Shown in pieces: positions 38,613-47,482 of a stretch of DNA of 64,000 bases. The stretch lies in the NCBI GenBank assembly GCA_016710075.1, contig JADJLO010000002.1, forward strand, positions 186,001 to 250,000, given 5' to 3'. Each line of letters starts with the position of its first letter. Positions within the stretch are counted from its first letter, which is position 1. The stretch comes from Acidobacteriota bacterium. GTDB taxonomy: Bacteria; Acidobacteriota; Blastocatellia; RBC074. A program made the translations under genes and the position numbers. The notes beneath the pieces were generated by a model. It saw only the letters and a list, made by a program, of their open reading frames with translations, was not told the DNA's origin and did no database searches.

Positions 38613-39278
38613 ATGACTTACAAGCGACGCGGCGCAGTCACAGGATCCGGTTTTCAGGAAGCCATCAACCGTGTCAACGACGCATATGAGCGCACCGGCA
38701 GAGCGTGCATCACACGCAAGGCCATTCCCGGAAAATATCTCGTCGACAAGGGTGAGCAGAGGAAGGGGTTGTCGCTGCCTGATCTGGGGACAGGGGGCAC
38801 TTCCAGGATCGATTCCTCCGATCTGGCGAGACTCGCAAAGGCGCAGAAGGTCACCGACTGGCGACGATTTGTTCCGGAATCGAAGGCTGAACCGGATTAC
38901 GGCGGAGTCGTTTCGCCTGACGGGCGGGCGATATTTTTCGACGCCAAGACGACAAGACGCGAAGCCCTCGATTTCGACAACCTGCACGCACACCAGATTT
39001 CTTATCTGGAACGAACCTCAAGGCTCGGAGCGATAGCGGGATTTCTGGTGGAGTTCAATAAATACAAGCAGATCTTCTTTCTGCCGGTGCAGGTGTTGCT
39101 CAAATGGCGTGAGGAAAGCACGCGGAAAAGCCTGCCATACAAATTTTTTACCAGCCACCTGGTGCCTGCTCCATCAGGAAAGGGATTGATAATTTTCGAT
39201 TATCTTTCAGCCATTGAGCAGCAGGAAGATCGCTATCAACGCGATTTTCAGAAATTCGACCTGAATACTGCCAGGTGA
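38613..39278 (+). CDS. recU: RecU-type Holliday junction resolvase
   Basis: 221-residue endonuclease-fold protein. RGAVTGSGFQEAINRVNDAY matches the RecU N-terminus. The active-site region is EPDYGGVVSPDGRAIFFDAK (Asp, then Asp-x-Lys, where B. subtilis has Glu-x-Lys), followed by FDNLHAHQISYLERTSRLG with the conserved HQI. The beta-strand YKQIFFLPVQVLLKW and the RKSLPYKF segment also match. It would cut Holliday junctions in recombination and chromosome segregation. RecU is best known in Firmicutes; here it follows yebC. Start ATG 38613 abuts the type-B repeat with no strong ribosome-binding site. Function is inferred from motifs. Confidence 0.8.
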   Translation: MTYKRRGAVTGSGFQEAINRVNDAYERTGRACITRKAIPGKYLVDKGEQRKGLSLPDLGTGGTSRIDSSDLARLAKAQKVTDWRRFVPESKAEPDYGGVVSPDGRAIFFDAKTTRREALDFDNLHAHQISYLERTSRLGAIAGFLVEFNKYKQIFFLPVQVLLKWREESTRKSLPYKFFTSHLVPAPSGKGLIIFDYLSAIEQQEDRYQRDFQKFDLNTAR

Positions 39279-39343
39279 AATAACTTCCCGGCCACCCCGC
39301 CCACCCCTGGCCACCCCTCAAAAAATATAAAGGAGAAATCTCT

Positions 39344-40064
39344 ATGAGAACCGGTTTGTTTTTCGGAAGGGGATTGGCGCATCTGCTGGCCGCATCGATC
39401 ATCCTCTTAATCACGTTTGATCAGGTGGAGGCAAAGAAGATATTCGTGCCGGGACGGCGGGCAATCGTCTTCGATGAGCGTGTTTCGGTATTGCGTGAGA
39501 GGCCTGATGCCAAATCAAGAGTGGTCCAGCGGCTCCGTCGCGGGCGGGAGATCGGCATCCTCGCTTCAGCCGCAACCAGGAGTGGCGGCAGGTATCTGCG
39601 AGTGGCAATTTCAAGGAACAGGGAAGGGTGGATTCTGGCGGAGTCCGTCGTGATTCCCGGCAGCACCCTCGATGCTCAAAAAATTCTGCGGCTGATTGAT
39701 GAGACCTCAGATGATTTCATCAGGGCAAAGCTGGCGAGACTATGCGCTGATGAGTTCCGGACAACGGCATTGGCGCCCGCCGCCCTGCTCAAACTCGGTG
39801 AAACGGCCGAGCGGGTTGCAGAGCGTTTGACCAGGGATGCCGGACGCAGACTCGGCGAAGATCCATCTATCCCCGGCGTCAGTCGCCGTGACCTGTTCCT
39901 CAACTTCATCGGCCTTGATCGATTTAACAAGATCGGACTTACTTTTAACTACGTCGAGGACGAGGGCGATTCATTTACGACGGGAAGGCTTACCGCGAGC
40001 TGCTGAAAAATATCCGAAAAGCAAAGAAGCGGAGAGGGTCAGAAGTTTAAAGTCCAAAGTTTAA
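39344..40064 (+). CDS. Exported SH3-like domain protein (3' frame changes)
   Basis: Signal peptide (residues about 1-30, ending VEA), then a bacterial SH3-type domain: VSVLRERPDAKSRVVQRLRR, GREIGIL, the RYLRVAISRNREGWILAESV segment. A helical part follows. The frame stops at 40006, but shifts near 39975 and 40013 (an A5 run) give YDGKAYRELL and KYPKSKEAERVRSLKSKV to a TAA at 40064, a normal TPR-like end. The tail reaches into the type-B repeat at 40045. An rRNA-like ribosome-binding site, AAAGGAG, precedes ATG 39344. Probably envelope-associated; partner unknown. Confidence 0.7.
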
Positions 40065-40135
40065 AGTTTAAAGCGTTGACGCATGGAGTTAACGCATGGA
40101 GTATTCTTTATCTCCGTTGCGTAAAGTTTAAAGCA
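40045..40135. repeat. Type-B repeat, copy 5
   Basis: AGAAGTTTAAAGTCCAAAG, then AAAGTTTAAAGCGTTGACGC and two ACGCATGGAGT units, closing with GCGTAAAGTTTAAAGCATG. It shares the TTGACGCAT motif with copy 1 (23757). The left end overlaps the end of the preceding coding frame. Confidence 0.75.
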
Positions 40136-40172
40136 TGAACCGATGATACGTGGATCATTGAAAACAGGCGGA

Positions 40173-40323
40173 CTCCATGGAGTGCGGCGACCTGTCGCCG
40201 CTTTGGTAGTCCTGTGGCCACTCAAATATTGAGAAAAATCTAATCCACCGCAAACCGCCCACCGATTTAACAGGACTTCTGGAACAATACCAAAGCGGCG
40301 ACAAGTCGCCGCACTCCATGGAG
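40173..40323. repeat. MITE-like long inverted repeat
   Basis: Arms of 36 bp (40173-40208 and 40288-40323) are inverted near-identical copies, with internal palindromes CCATGG and GCGGCGAC/GTCGCCGC. An inner pair GTCCTGT (40209) / ACAGGAC (40270) extends pairing. The 79-base middle is AT-richer and non-coding. No terminal target duplication was confirmed. Together with the neighbouring promoter-like site it makes up a 540-base gene-free stretch, 40065-40605. Confidence 0.8.
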
Positions 40324-40412
40324 GTCGCAAATTTGATGCGATTTGGAAAAGCGCTGCTACAAACTTTTAACTAGCAGGGCCTTTTCTGCAACGGAGGAAT
40401 AAATTAAATTCC

Positions 40413-40443
40413 TTGACATCGCCACCTCCCGATCTGCTATATT
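40413..40443 (+). promoter_or_regulatory. Sigma70-like promoter with extended -10
   Basis: TTGACA (40413-40418) and TGC followed by TATATT (40438-40443), spacing 19. No long frame follows for about 160 bases, so it may drive the toxin-like gene at 40606 or an RNA. Confidence 0.5.
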
Positions 40444-40605
40444 GCGCCCGCCATTAAAACAAACAAAAGATAAAAGACCATCGATTGCCCGTTCCTCCAT
40501 ATTCTGATTCAACGACTTTACTTCGACTGAAGTGAATCGATTACGTGAGCATAGTTTCCATCAGTCGCCATAGCCAGGCGGCTGCAGCCGACAGCCAAAC
40601 GAACG

Positions 40606-41064
40606 ATGACCGGCTCGGGTCATCAGGAGGACAATTATGCGCAGCCTTCTATTACTTTTATCAACATGAAAACACAGGGAAATCAACCTATACCCAAAGA
40701 TCCGTACAAAAGAACATATGAGCAATATTGGAATCAGACGTCGGAACCATATGCTGTAGCTAAATCTATAGCTATTAAAGGGCCAGGCATTGATAAAACA
40801 ATACCATTGGGTTCTCAATACTATTCGTGGCCGGCTTACTGGATTTTCAATGCCACATTAGATGCAGGATATTCATCTCACCAGGAGTTCCAGAATGTTA
40901 CCTTGATTCATGAGTACATGCATATATTGAATAACATGAATCATGAGCAACTCGTTGAAAAATGGGAAAAAGAGGGTGCACAGTTTAATGAATATTGGAG
41001 AAATAGAGGTGGCCTTGGGCCTGCAATTCAGGACTGGATAAGAGGAGGCTGCAAGAAGGAGTAG
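40606..41064 (+). CDS. HEYMH putative zinc metallopeptidase domain, possible RHS toxin tip
   Basis: A 152-residue AT-rich gene. The only strong motif is LIHEYMHILNN at about residue 105, an HExxH zinc-protease signature. YYSWPAYWIF and DAGYSSHQEFQNV precede it; no signal peptide is visible. I do not recognise a named family. Base composition is much lower in GC than the flanks, and it is followed after 11 bases by a membrane-anchored small protein, then an RHS core. This matches the C-terminal toxin plus immunity layout of polymorphic toxins in which the RHS body has been lost. Alternatives are a free secreted protease. Its start is uncertain; the preceding AGGAGG fits another ATG that gives a very short frame. 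Confidence 0.5.
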   Translation: MTGSGHQEDNYAQPSITFINMKTQGNQPIPKDPYKRTYEQYWNQTSEPYAVAKSIAIKGPGIDKTIPLGSQYYSWPAYWIFNATLDAGYSSHQEFQNVTLIHEYMHILNNMNHEQLVEKWEKEGAQFNEYWRNRGGLGPAIQDWIRGGCKKE

Positions 41065-41075
41065 GAGATGTTTAT

Positions 41076-41550
41076 ATGATGATTAAAATCTTATTGATCC
41101 TTTTGTCGGCAACTATTTTGGCTGGCGTTATCATATTTTGGCCCTATGAAGTCAGGATTAAGGGCGAGACTGAAAATTTGAAGACAGACCGGCCTGAATT
41201 CCCCATCACTGTTTATTCAGAAGACAAAGGGGAAATATCAGTAAGGGCTGTACTAATTATTCCTGAAGATCACTTTAACCAAAGTGATCTGGTGCGGGTT
41301 ATGAAATGGTACAGTACAGTTAATTCAACGTATAGTATTATTGTTGTAAATTTGTACACGAATCCTGATAATGCAAGATCTTATTGGCCGATGCCCAGGT
41401 CGTTATGTATATGAGGATGCTGGTTATATTAAAATGAGCCGAAAATCTGGTGAAGCAGACGAGTGGTTTATTTATAGAAGATTTCTTCCCATACCGGTAT
41501 GTAGTAATAGGGTAGTTTTATCAGGTAATTATCATGGGCCAAGAGGATAA
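41076..41550 (+). CDS. Membrane-anchored small protein, candidate immunity protein (one frameshift)
   Basis: Starts with a single hydrophobic helix (MIKILLILLSATILAGVIIF), then a soluble domain (IKGETENLKTDRPEFPITVY). The first frame ends at 41414, but shifting one base near 41395 gives GRYVYEDAGYIKMSRKSGEA, DEWFIYRRFLPIPVCSNRVV and stop TAA at 41550, doubling the domain. It starts 11 bases after the HEYMH gene, as immunity genes follow toxin genes. AT-rich like the toxin candidate. No database family was recognised; immunity is inferred from position and membrane anchoring. Confidence 0.5.
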
Positions 41551-41698
41551 GCCCCACTTGATGGATTTACACACCATGAGGGGGGATCTCAGTTAGCGAT
41601 GTCATTACTCTGTTGTAAATAGCAAGGGATATGTCGGGGATGAATGTAACGACATCACCTCGGGCCTGACATTCCGTAGAACGGGCGCGATCAAGTAG

Positions 41699-43401
41699 AT
41701 GAATTACGGCAACGGGCGGAGGCTGCAGATGAGTTACGACGCCAACCGGCAGCAGCCAGCCGGCATGAAGGTCGACCGGCAGGACGGAAGCGACACGATC
41801 ATCGATAACGCTTACCAGTATTATGACTCACAGGGGCGCAACAACGGCCGGATCAGACAGATCACGGACAACTACGACCCGGGCTACACGACGCAGTATT
41901 ATTACGACGATTACAACCGGCTGACGGGGGCCTACGCGGGACCGATTCCGAACTGGACGTGGTCGCGCAGCTATGCGCACGATCCGTGGGGGAATATCAC
42001 CAATCTTGCCGGGGTGACACAAAACTACGCGACCAACACAAGCGGGGCTCCGGCGACAAATCGTGTCATCGGCGACAGCACCGGAGCCGCCTTCGGATAC
42101 GATCAGGCCGGGAATATGACCTCCGCTCCGGGATGGTCTTACGCCTATGACGGAGCCAACAGGCTTAATCAGGCTTCAGGACCTTCCGGCACAAGCACCT
42201 ATGCTTTTGACGGCGACGGGATGAGAGTCAAGCAGACGTCAAACGGAGGCTCACCGTTGCTCTACGTCAGGTCGAGCATCATCAAACAGGCTGTCCTTGA
42301 GGTCAATTCGACGCAAGGGGTCTACCGAGCCTACATCTACGCCGGTGGCAAGCTGCTGGCCGAGAGGACTCAGGACGGGAATCTCTACTGGCTGCACACG
42401 AACCATCTTGGGAATTCGAGCCGGATGACGGACCAGAACGGAACGATGGTTTATCGCGGAGAGTTCGATCCTTACGGGAACCTGGTCTATGAATGGGGCT
42501 TGGCGGGGCTCAATACGAGGAAGTTCACGGGGTATGAAAGGGATAGCAACACCGGACTCGATTACGCCAATGCGAGGATGTATGGGCCTGGGAGGGGACG
42601 CTTCATGCAGCCCGATCCTGCAGGGCTCAAGGGGGCGAAAGTCGCGAGGCCAGAGACCCTGAATCGATATGCCTATGTACACAATGATCCGGTAAACCTT
42701 GTCGATAGAAATGGAGCCGAGGGCGAGCGTCCCGTCGACCCATTCCAGGCATTATGGGATTTATGGGCCCACAGCCGGGATTTGTATGCCCCGCTCACTC
42801 AACCAGAATCCGAGGTTTCAAGTCCGGCGTTTAATGACCTGTATAGACGTGCTTATGAAGCCTGTAAAGGTCAAATACCTGACAATCTGGACTCAGATCA
42901 GAAGGCGAACTTTACATCTGAGGTTGCGCAGAAAATATTGCACGTTACAGGATGGTCGGCAAAATATCAGAAGACCTGCTGGCTGTAACATGGGCTATGG
43001 AAAGCCGATTTGAATGGAATCCCATAACACAATATATGGAGGACACTGATACATATGATGTTGGGCCGATGCAACTGAACAGCTATTTTACTGCCAATGA
43101 CATTGGTGATGGATTTTACGATCCCACTCAATATGGGTTAGGGTGGGAAGACGTTATGGGAAATTACAGTAAAGGAACTCGATTTAATGGAAATCATCAT
43201 GCAAATATATTAGTGGGGGCGCTGAAATTAAAATGGCTTCTTCATGTGAAGGGCTCTGAGAGCGAAGCTGCACGTGCATATGTAGGGGCGCCCGGCAAAC
43301 CTGGCCCCGAGGCTCGAAAGACGCAGTATGATTTATACTCCAACGGATTTAAAAAGTTTTTGACTGTTATAAAAATAACCTTGGCCTTTAGCTCTCTCTG
43401 A
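41699..43401 (+). CDS. RHS-core fragment with transglycosylase-like C-terminal tip (one frameshift)
   Basis: The first 310 residues are RHS/YD repeats (YYYDDYNRLTGAYAGPIPNW, FGYDQAGNMTSAPGWSYAYD) and the RHS core end with GYERDSNTGLDYANARMYGP and NRYAYVHNDPVNLVDRNG. After this, the sequence turns AT-rich: a short linker, then near 42948 a frame change leads to SEDLLAVTWAMESRFEWNPI, TYDVGPMQLN, FNGNHHANILVGALKLKWLL and EAARAYVGAPGKPGPEARKT. This is the order of an SLT/lysozyme-like fold: catalytic Glu in ESRF, a GxMQL motif, an NI-helix and an AxAYxG motif. The normal large N-terminal RHS body is missing, so it is a truncated or silent tip. Upstream 41551-41698 contains no other gene. Confidence 0.7.
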
Positions 43402-43439
43402 AAAACATGGATGTTTATAACATCGACGAGGATCGAGTA

Positions 43440-44176
43440 ATGAATAATACGGGCCATACACAATGGAACTATCGGACGACTCCAATGATTATCTTTATTA
43501 TTCTTATTCTGACTTGCTGTTCAGCTAAAGAGGGTGAATTACGAAATCAAACCACGGGTAGGATATTAATGAATGACCAGGGAAAGGATTTTATCCTAAC
43601 TACTGACGATATCACCCAAGTTGATTTTGCTAATTTTACTTTTCCTGTTTCTCCTGGACAGAAAACGCTTCTACCAATCGCTTCTTTTAAAGTAGTTGAT
43701 AGAGTGTACAGATATAAAGAAGATACTGGTAAGCGCGTTGAGTTTTATCAATCTAAAAATATCATTTTCGATAATGTTACAGGAAAGATGTAAACAAAGA
43801 TGCAATTGTCGTCTTCACGATTGTCTCAGGTGATTTCTCAATTGGGACGGGAAGAGAGCATTGTATATACATATATACCGTCTTCGATAAACATTTGAAA
43901 CTGATATGGTGTATTGACACAGGAGATCGTTCTGCCGGGGGATTGCGTGATGTATATGGTGAGGGTGGAAATTTAATAGTTGAAACGTACAACTCAGATG
44001 TTATTTTTGACAATCAGGGAAGTGCAGTTCCCGGAGCTTCCTGCTGTAGTAAAACATATACTAGAGCGGTATATCAATGGACAGGCGTTAGTTACCAGTT
44101 AATTGAAGCCAAAAGATATGATAATCCTTTAAATTTCGGGGCCTATCCAATTGATAATCATAAACGTATTAAATGA
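43440..44176 (+). CDS. Lipoprotein, candidate immunity to the transglycosylase-like tip (one frameshift)
   Basis: A hydrophobic helix with the lipobox-like ILTCC at the end (PMIIFIILILTCCSAKEGEL) predicts lipid anchoring. Then the frame shifts near 43787 in a GGAAAG run; the next frame gives DVNKDAIVVFTIVSGDFSIG, VFDKHLKLIWCIDTGDRSAG and SCCSKTYTRAVYQWTGVSYQ, ending at 44176. Corrected length is about 245 residues. ATG 43440 has GAGG at 43428. It sits 38 bases after a predicted peptidoglycan hydrolase tip, and an envelope lipoprotein is what would protect the periplasm. Family not recognised. Confidence 0.55.
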
Positions 44177-44392
44177 ATTCCATCTTTAGGCCTTGGTCAT
44201 GGTTTCAGCCATGGCGACTGATCAGGCTGTCTTTTGCAGGTTTTTTGATTAACTGGCCATTGGCCGTGCCTGGATGTCTAAACAATCCAACAACAAATCG
44301 TACAGAGAGGGCGGCCGCGAAGATTCCTATTTGAGTAACTTTACATCAGGTTAATTATTCAGAATTAGAATATCTGCAAGGGTAGGTGGAAA
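44177..44392. other. AT-rich gap in the toxin island
   Basis: No convincing gene, repeat or hairpin. Contains a TTATTC/TTAATT-rich stretch before the next lipoprotein start. Possibly remnant of a lost tip. Confidence 0.4.
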
Positions 44393-45364
44393 ATGCTTTC
44401 TAAAAGACATCAAATGATGAGAACTTATTTGTTAATTTTATTGATAATTATGACCGGTTTAATCTCATGTAGTCGACCATCTAAAGAAAAAACTGGGCCG
44501 GCCCCGCCCGATTTCCCTTTCATCATGGAAAATGAGAAGGCTTCAGTTATTTTTATCGAACCAGAATATTATAATCAAAAAAATATACATCGTTTGTTCT
44601 TATGGCATTATAAAAAAGGGCTTAATACCGAAATGCCTCTACAATTATGCTATTTACAGATAAAAGGTTGCTTGACGCATATAATATAGCATCGCTTGAA
44701 AAGTATACTGATTGGAGTTATAGAGAGCCATTGCCGATTAAAGTTAGCCCTTCACCCTCTCCATCACCTTGGCATTCTTCAAGACTTCATTATTATGATG
44801 CTAGATTATCCATTGTACCTTCAGAGTCATCATTGAACCCGAACCAAGGAGATGACAGGAGTAGCAGAGGATATAATGTCGTATATTCTTTCGCTCCTGA
44901 TTTGATTAAACCAAATGAGATAAAAAAGGTCGTTTTAAGGGGGGCAACATGGACGGAAGGAAATTATAATATCGAGACCCATGAATTTCCATGGTCACCA
45001 GGTAAGATCACCTTGCAAGCATACGACATCTATAATGTAGAGCCCAAAGGCCGTTACTACACATTTACAGTGCCCCGAATGATTGGTGATTATCGAGTAC
45101 CAGCATTGTTTTCAACATCCTTCCCGATAAACCAGTAGGAATTCAACCCGAAAACTGGTACAAATATTCAATGACAGAATCGCCTATGTCTATCTTGGCT
45201 GGATGTATTCAGTAACACTGGATGGCGGGCGAACCTGGCACTTATGGGATGGAGAGAGAAAACTACCTGAATGGGAGTGTTGCGATCCAGGATTGATACA
45301 AGAAGTCAGTATTTCAGATCAGGGAACAGGCATTATGACATTAAGACCAGATCCGAAAAACTGA
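44393..45364 (+). CDS. Second lipoprotein, orphan immunity-like (two frameshifts)
   Basis: LLILLIIMTGLISCSRPSKE carries a signal and a lipobox (LISC). Shifts near 44645 and 45140 join three frames: TTDKRLLDAYNIASLEKYTD-like middle with VVYSFAPDLIKPNEIKKVVL and GKITLQAYDIYNVEPKGRYY, then KLVQIFNDRIAYVYLGWMYS, VTLDGGRTWHLWDGERKLPE and EVSISDQGTGIMTLRPDP to a TGA at 45364. The YVYLGWMYSVTLDGGRTW type of ending occurs in small bacterial lipoproteins linked to toxins. No toxin tip precedes it directly; instead a duplicated RHS segment follows. Roughly 323 residues after correction. Confidence 0.5.
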
Positions 45365-45476
45365 AAGCCTGATACGCCTTAAGACCTCTGATTTCGGGCA
45401 ACATTGGGCACAATAATAGTGATCAGTATAGATCTGCTTGCCGGAGATCATTCTTGAGTGCGAGGCGACACTCTAC

Positions 45477-45839
45477 TACGTCAGGTCGAGCATCATCAAA
45501 CAGGCTGTCCTTGAGGTCAATTCGACGCAAGGGGTCTATCGAGCCTACATCTACGCGGGCGGCAAGCTGCTGGCCGAGAGGACTCCGGACGGGAATCTCT
45601 ACTGGCTGCACACGAACCATCTTGGGAATTCGAGCCGGATGACGGACCAGAACGGAACGATGGTCTATCGCGGAGAGTTCGATCCTTACGGGAACCTGGT
45701 CTATGAATGGGGCTTGGCGGGGCTCAATACGAGGCGCCTGACGCCGCGCGTATTAATTCCGCAAGAAGAAATGCGTGCGCCGCAATCGTATAGACTGGCG
45801 TTGAAGGATGGGAAAGGAAATGCACTGGTTGAAATGTAA
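45477..45839 (+). pseudogene. Displaced copy of RHS core segment
   Basis: Bases 45477-45734 repeat 42263-42520 (258 bp, about five mismatches), encoding the segment VRSSIIKQAVLEVNSTQGVY and YWLHTNHLGNSSRMTDQNGT. At 45735 the copy leaves RHS for an unrelated end (RRLTPRVLIPQEEMRAPQSY) and stops at 45839. This is typical of RHS tip displacement by recombination in the conserved core. Confidence 0.85.
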
Positions 45840-46005
45840 GAGAGCGAATAGTGATGGAGGAATAGCCGGGCAAACAGGCTTGACCTTTTTCATTATGCAG
45901 CAGACTTGATGAGAAACTCATCAATAGTGCGCAATGGCAGATCATGATCTCGCCAGCCGCCATCTTGGGCGGGTTGGGTGGTGATGAATTTTCGCATCGG
46001 GCGAC

Positions 46006-46287
46006 TTAGCCCGATGGATCGTCTTTACCTTGATTTTCAAGGTAACGCTTGATGACCTCCAACGGAGCGCCGCCGCAGGTCAGAACACAGTAAGAGCGAT
46101 GCCAGAAACCAGGCTTCCAATATGTCTTCCGAACTTCCATTTGCCAAGCGTGTCTTCAAATATCTCGCGCAACCGCTTCATCATCGCCGGACTGATTACC
46201 TTGCGGCGGTTTTTTGGTAACAAGAACCAAGCGATACTGAAGCGAGTAAGCGCAGTGATTGAGGGTCGAAAGGGATTGTTTCGCCAT
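46006..46287 (-). pseudogene. tnpA, IS200-type Y1 transposase with internal deletion
   Basis: The N-terminus (MAKQSLSTLNHCAYSLQYRL then VISPAMMKRLREIFEDTLGK) and the C-terminus (YWKPGFWHRSYCVLTCGGAP, then LEVIKRYLENQ with the catalytic Tyr) are there, with small frame changes. The middle part, which holds the HUH metal motif, is missing, leaving about 94 codons against about 140 normally. It cannot be active by itself. Confidence 0.75.
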
Positions 46288-46302
46288 AACGAACTAAGTA
46301 TA

Positions 46303-47467
46303 ATGCCGGGGAAAGCATACAAGTTCAAGTTAAAACCAATCCCGCGTTTGAGCAAGCCTGCGTTTTCACGCTCGATACTTGCCGTGAACTCTATAACGCC
46401 AGCCTTCAAGAGCGCCGGGACGCCTATCAAATCAATCACGTCTCGCTCAACTACAATTCCCAGTCGGCGCAGCTTCCCGGCATCAAAGCCATCCGCCCGG
46501 ACGTTGCCGCCGTCCACAGTCAGGTGCTTCAAGACGTTCTGCGCCGCTCTCAGAAGGCGTTCGACAACTTCTTTCGCCGCGTCAAGGCAGGTCAAAAACC
46601 GGGCTACCCAAGATTCAAGGGCAAGGGTTCTTTGATTCGTTTGTCTATCCTCAGAGCGGTTTCCGCCTCGAAGGCGACAAACTACACCTGAGCAAGATCG
46701 GCTCTTGCCGTGTCCGTCTATCCCGTCCGATTGAAGGAGGGATCAAAACCTGCACAATCAAACGAGAAGCCGATGGCTGGTATGTCGTGTTTGCCGTTGA
46801 ATGCAATCAATCCCGCTTCATCCCGAAGACCGGGAAGGCGACGGGATAGACCTCGGGATAGAGTGCTTTGCCGCCGTCTCCAATGGCGAGCGAGTTGAAA
46901 ACCCGAAACATTACCGCGCCGCCGAAAGTGAACTCAGAGAGCACAGCGCACCGTTGCGCGCCGAAAGAACAAGCGCAGCAACCGGCGCCGGAAGGCAATC
47001 AATATTCTGGCGAGGAAGCACCTGCATATCAAAGGCAGCGTGCCGACTTTCACCACAAGACGGCGCTTGATGTGATTCGACGTTACGATCACATCACCAT
47101 CGAAGATTTGAACGTGTGCGGGATGGTCAGGAATCACCATCTCGCCAAAAGCATCAGTGACGCGGGCTGGAACCAATTCGCCAGGATCCTCACAAGCAAA
47201 GCTGCGAATGCTGGCCGTGAAGTGATTCTGGTGAACCCAGCCTATACGTCGCAAGACTGCTCCCAGTGCGGCAGTCGCGTGCGCAAGTCTCTTGCGGTAA
47301 GAGAGCACCGTTGCATCAACTGCGGTTTTGTTGCGCATCGTGATCATAATGCCGCCATTAACATTCAAAAGCGTGGGCAAAAGCGCGGGGCACGTGCTTC
47401 GGGGATGGGCTACGAAGCCCGTGTGAACCGAGAAGAATCCCCCACTATAGCCGGTCATCCGGTTTAG
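46303..47467 (+). CDS. tnpB: TnpB RNA-guided nuclease (frameshifts)
   Basis: AYKFKLKPNPAFEQACVFTL with the DTCRELYNASLQERRDAYQI region marks the TnpB N-terminus. The RuvC-I aspartate is in GIDLGIECFAAVSNGE, RuvC-II in HITIEDLNVCGMVRN, zinc ribbon TSQDCSQCG...HRCINCGF and RuvC-III Asp in VAHRDHNAAINIQ. At least four frame changes (near 46340, 46625, 46840 and 46940) are needed, but each catalytic motif survives, so an intact protein of about 388 residues could exist in the organism. ATG 46303 is the likely start. Confidence 0.75.
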
Positions 47468-47482
47468 TGGGGGAGGTGTCAA
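47360..47482 (+). ncRNA. Probable omegaRNA (reRNA) 3' region of TnpB
   Basis: At the RE end, TCCCCCACTA (47438-47447) pairs with TAGTGGGGGA (47465-47474) with an inner CCGG/CCGG pair, then GGTGTCAA. This is the hairpin-plus-tail expected at the 3' end of the TnpB guide scaffold, which overlaps the tnpB end. The bases after 47482 would form the guide. The 5' limit is a guess. Confidence 0.6.

Larger units (their letters stand above)
45880..47482. mobile_element. IS605-type element (IS200/IS605 family), tnpA deleted
   Basis: Divergent remnant tnpA (minus) and tnpB (plus), with a terminal hairpin before 47482. The left boundary is a guess at a TTGAC at 45880; the right end is GGTGTCAA at 47475-47482, directly against the stop codon of the cytochrome gene. 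No terminal inverted repeats or target duplication are expected in this family. A CGGGCGACTTAGCCCG hairpin at about 45999-46014 lies inside the left part. Confidence 0.7.

Noticed and set aside
45700..45966. Minus-strand coding frame between RHS copy and IS element
   Set aside because: It reads antisense across the RHS fragment and the left IS flank, with no recognisable domain.
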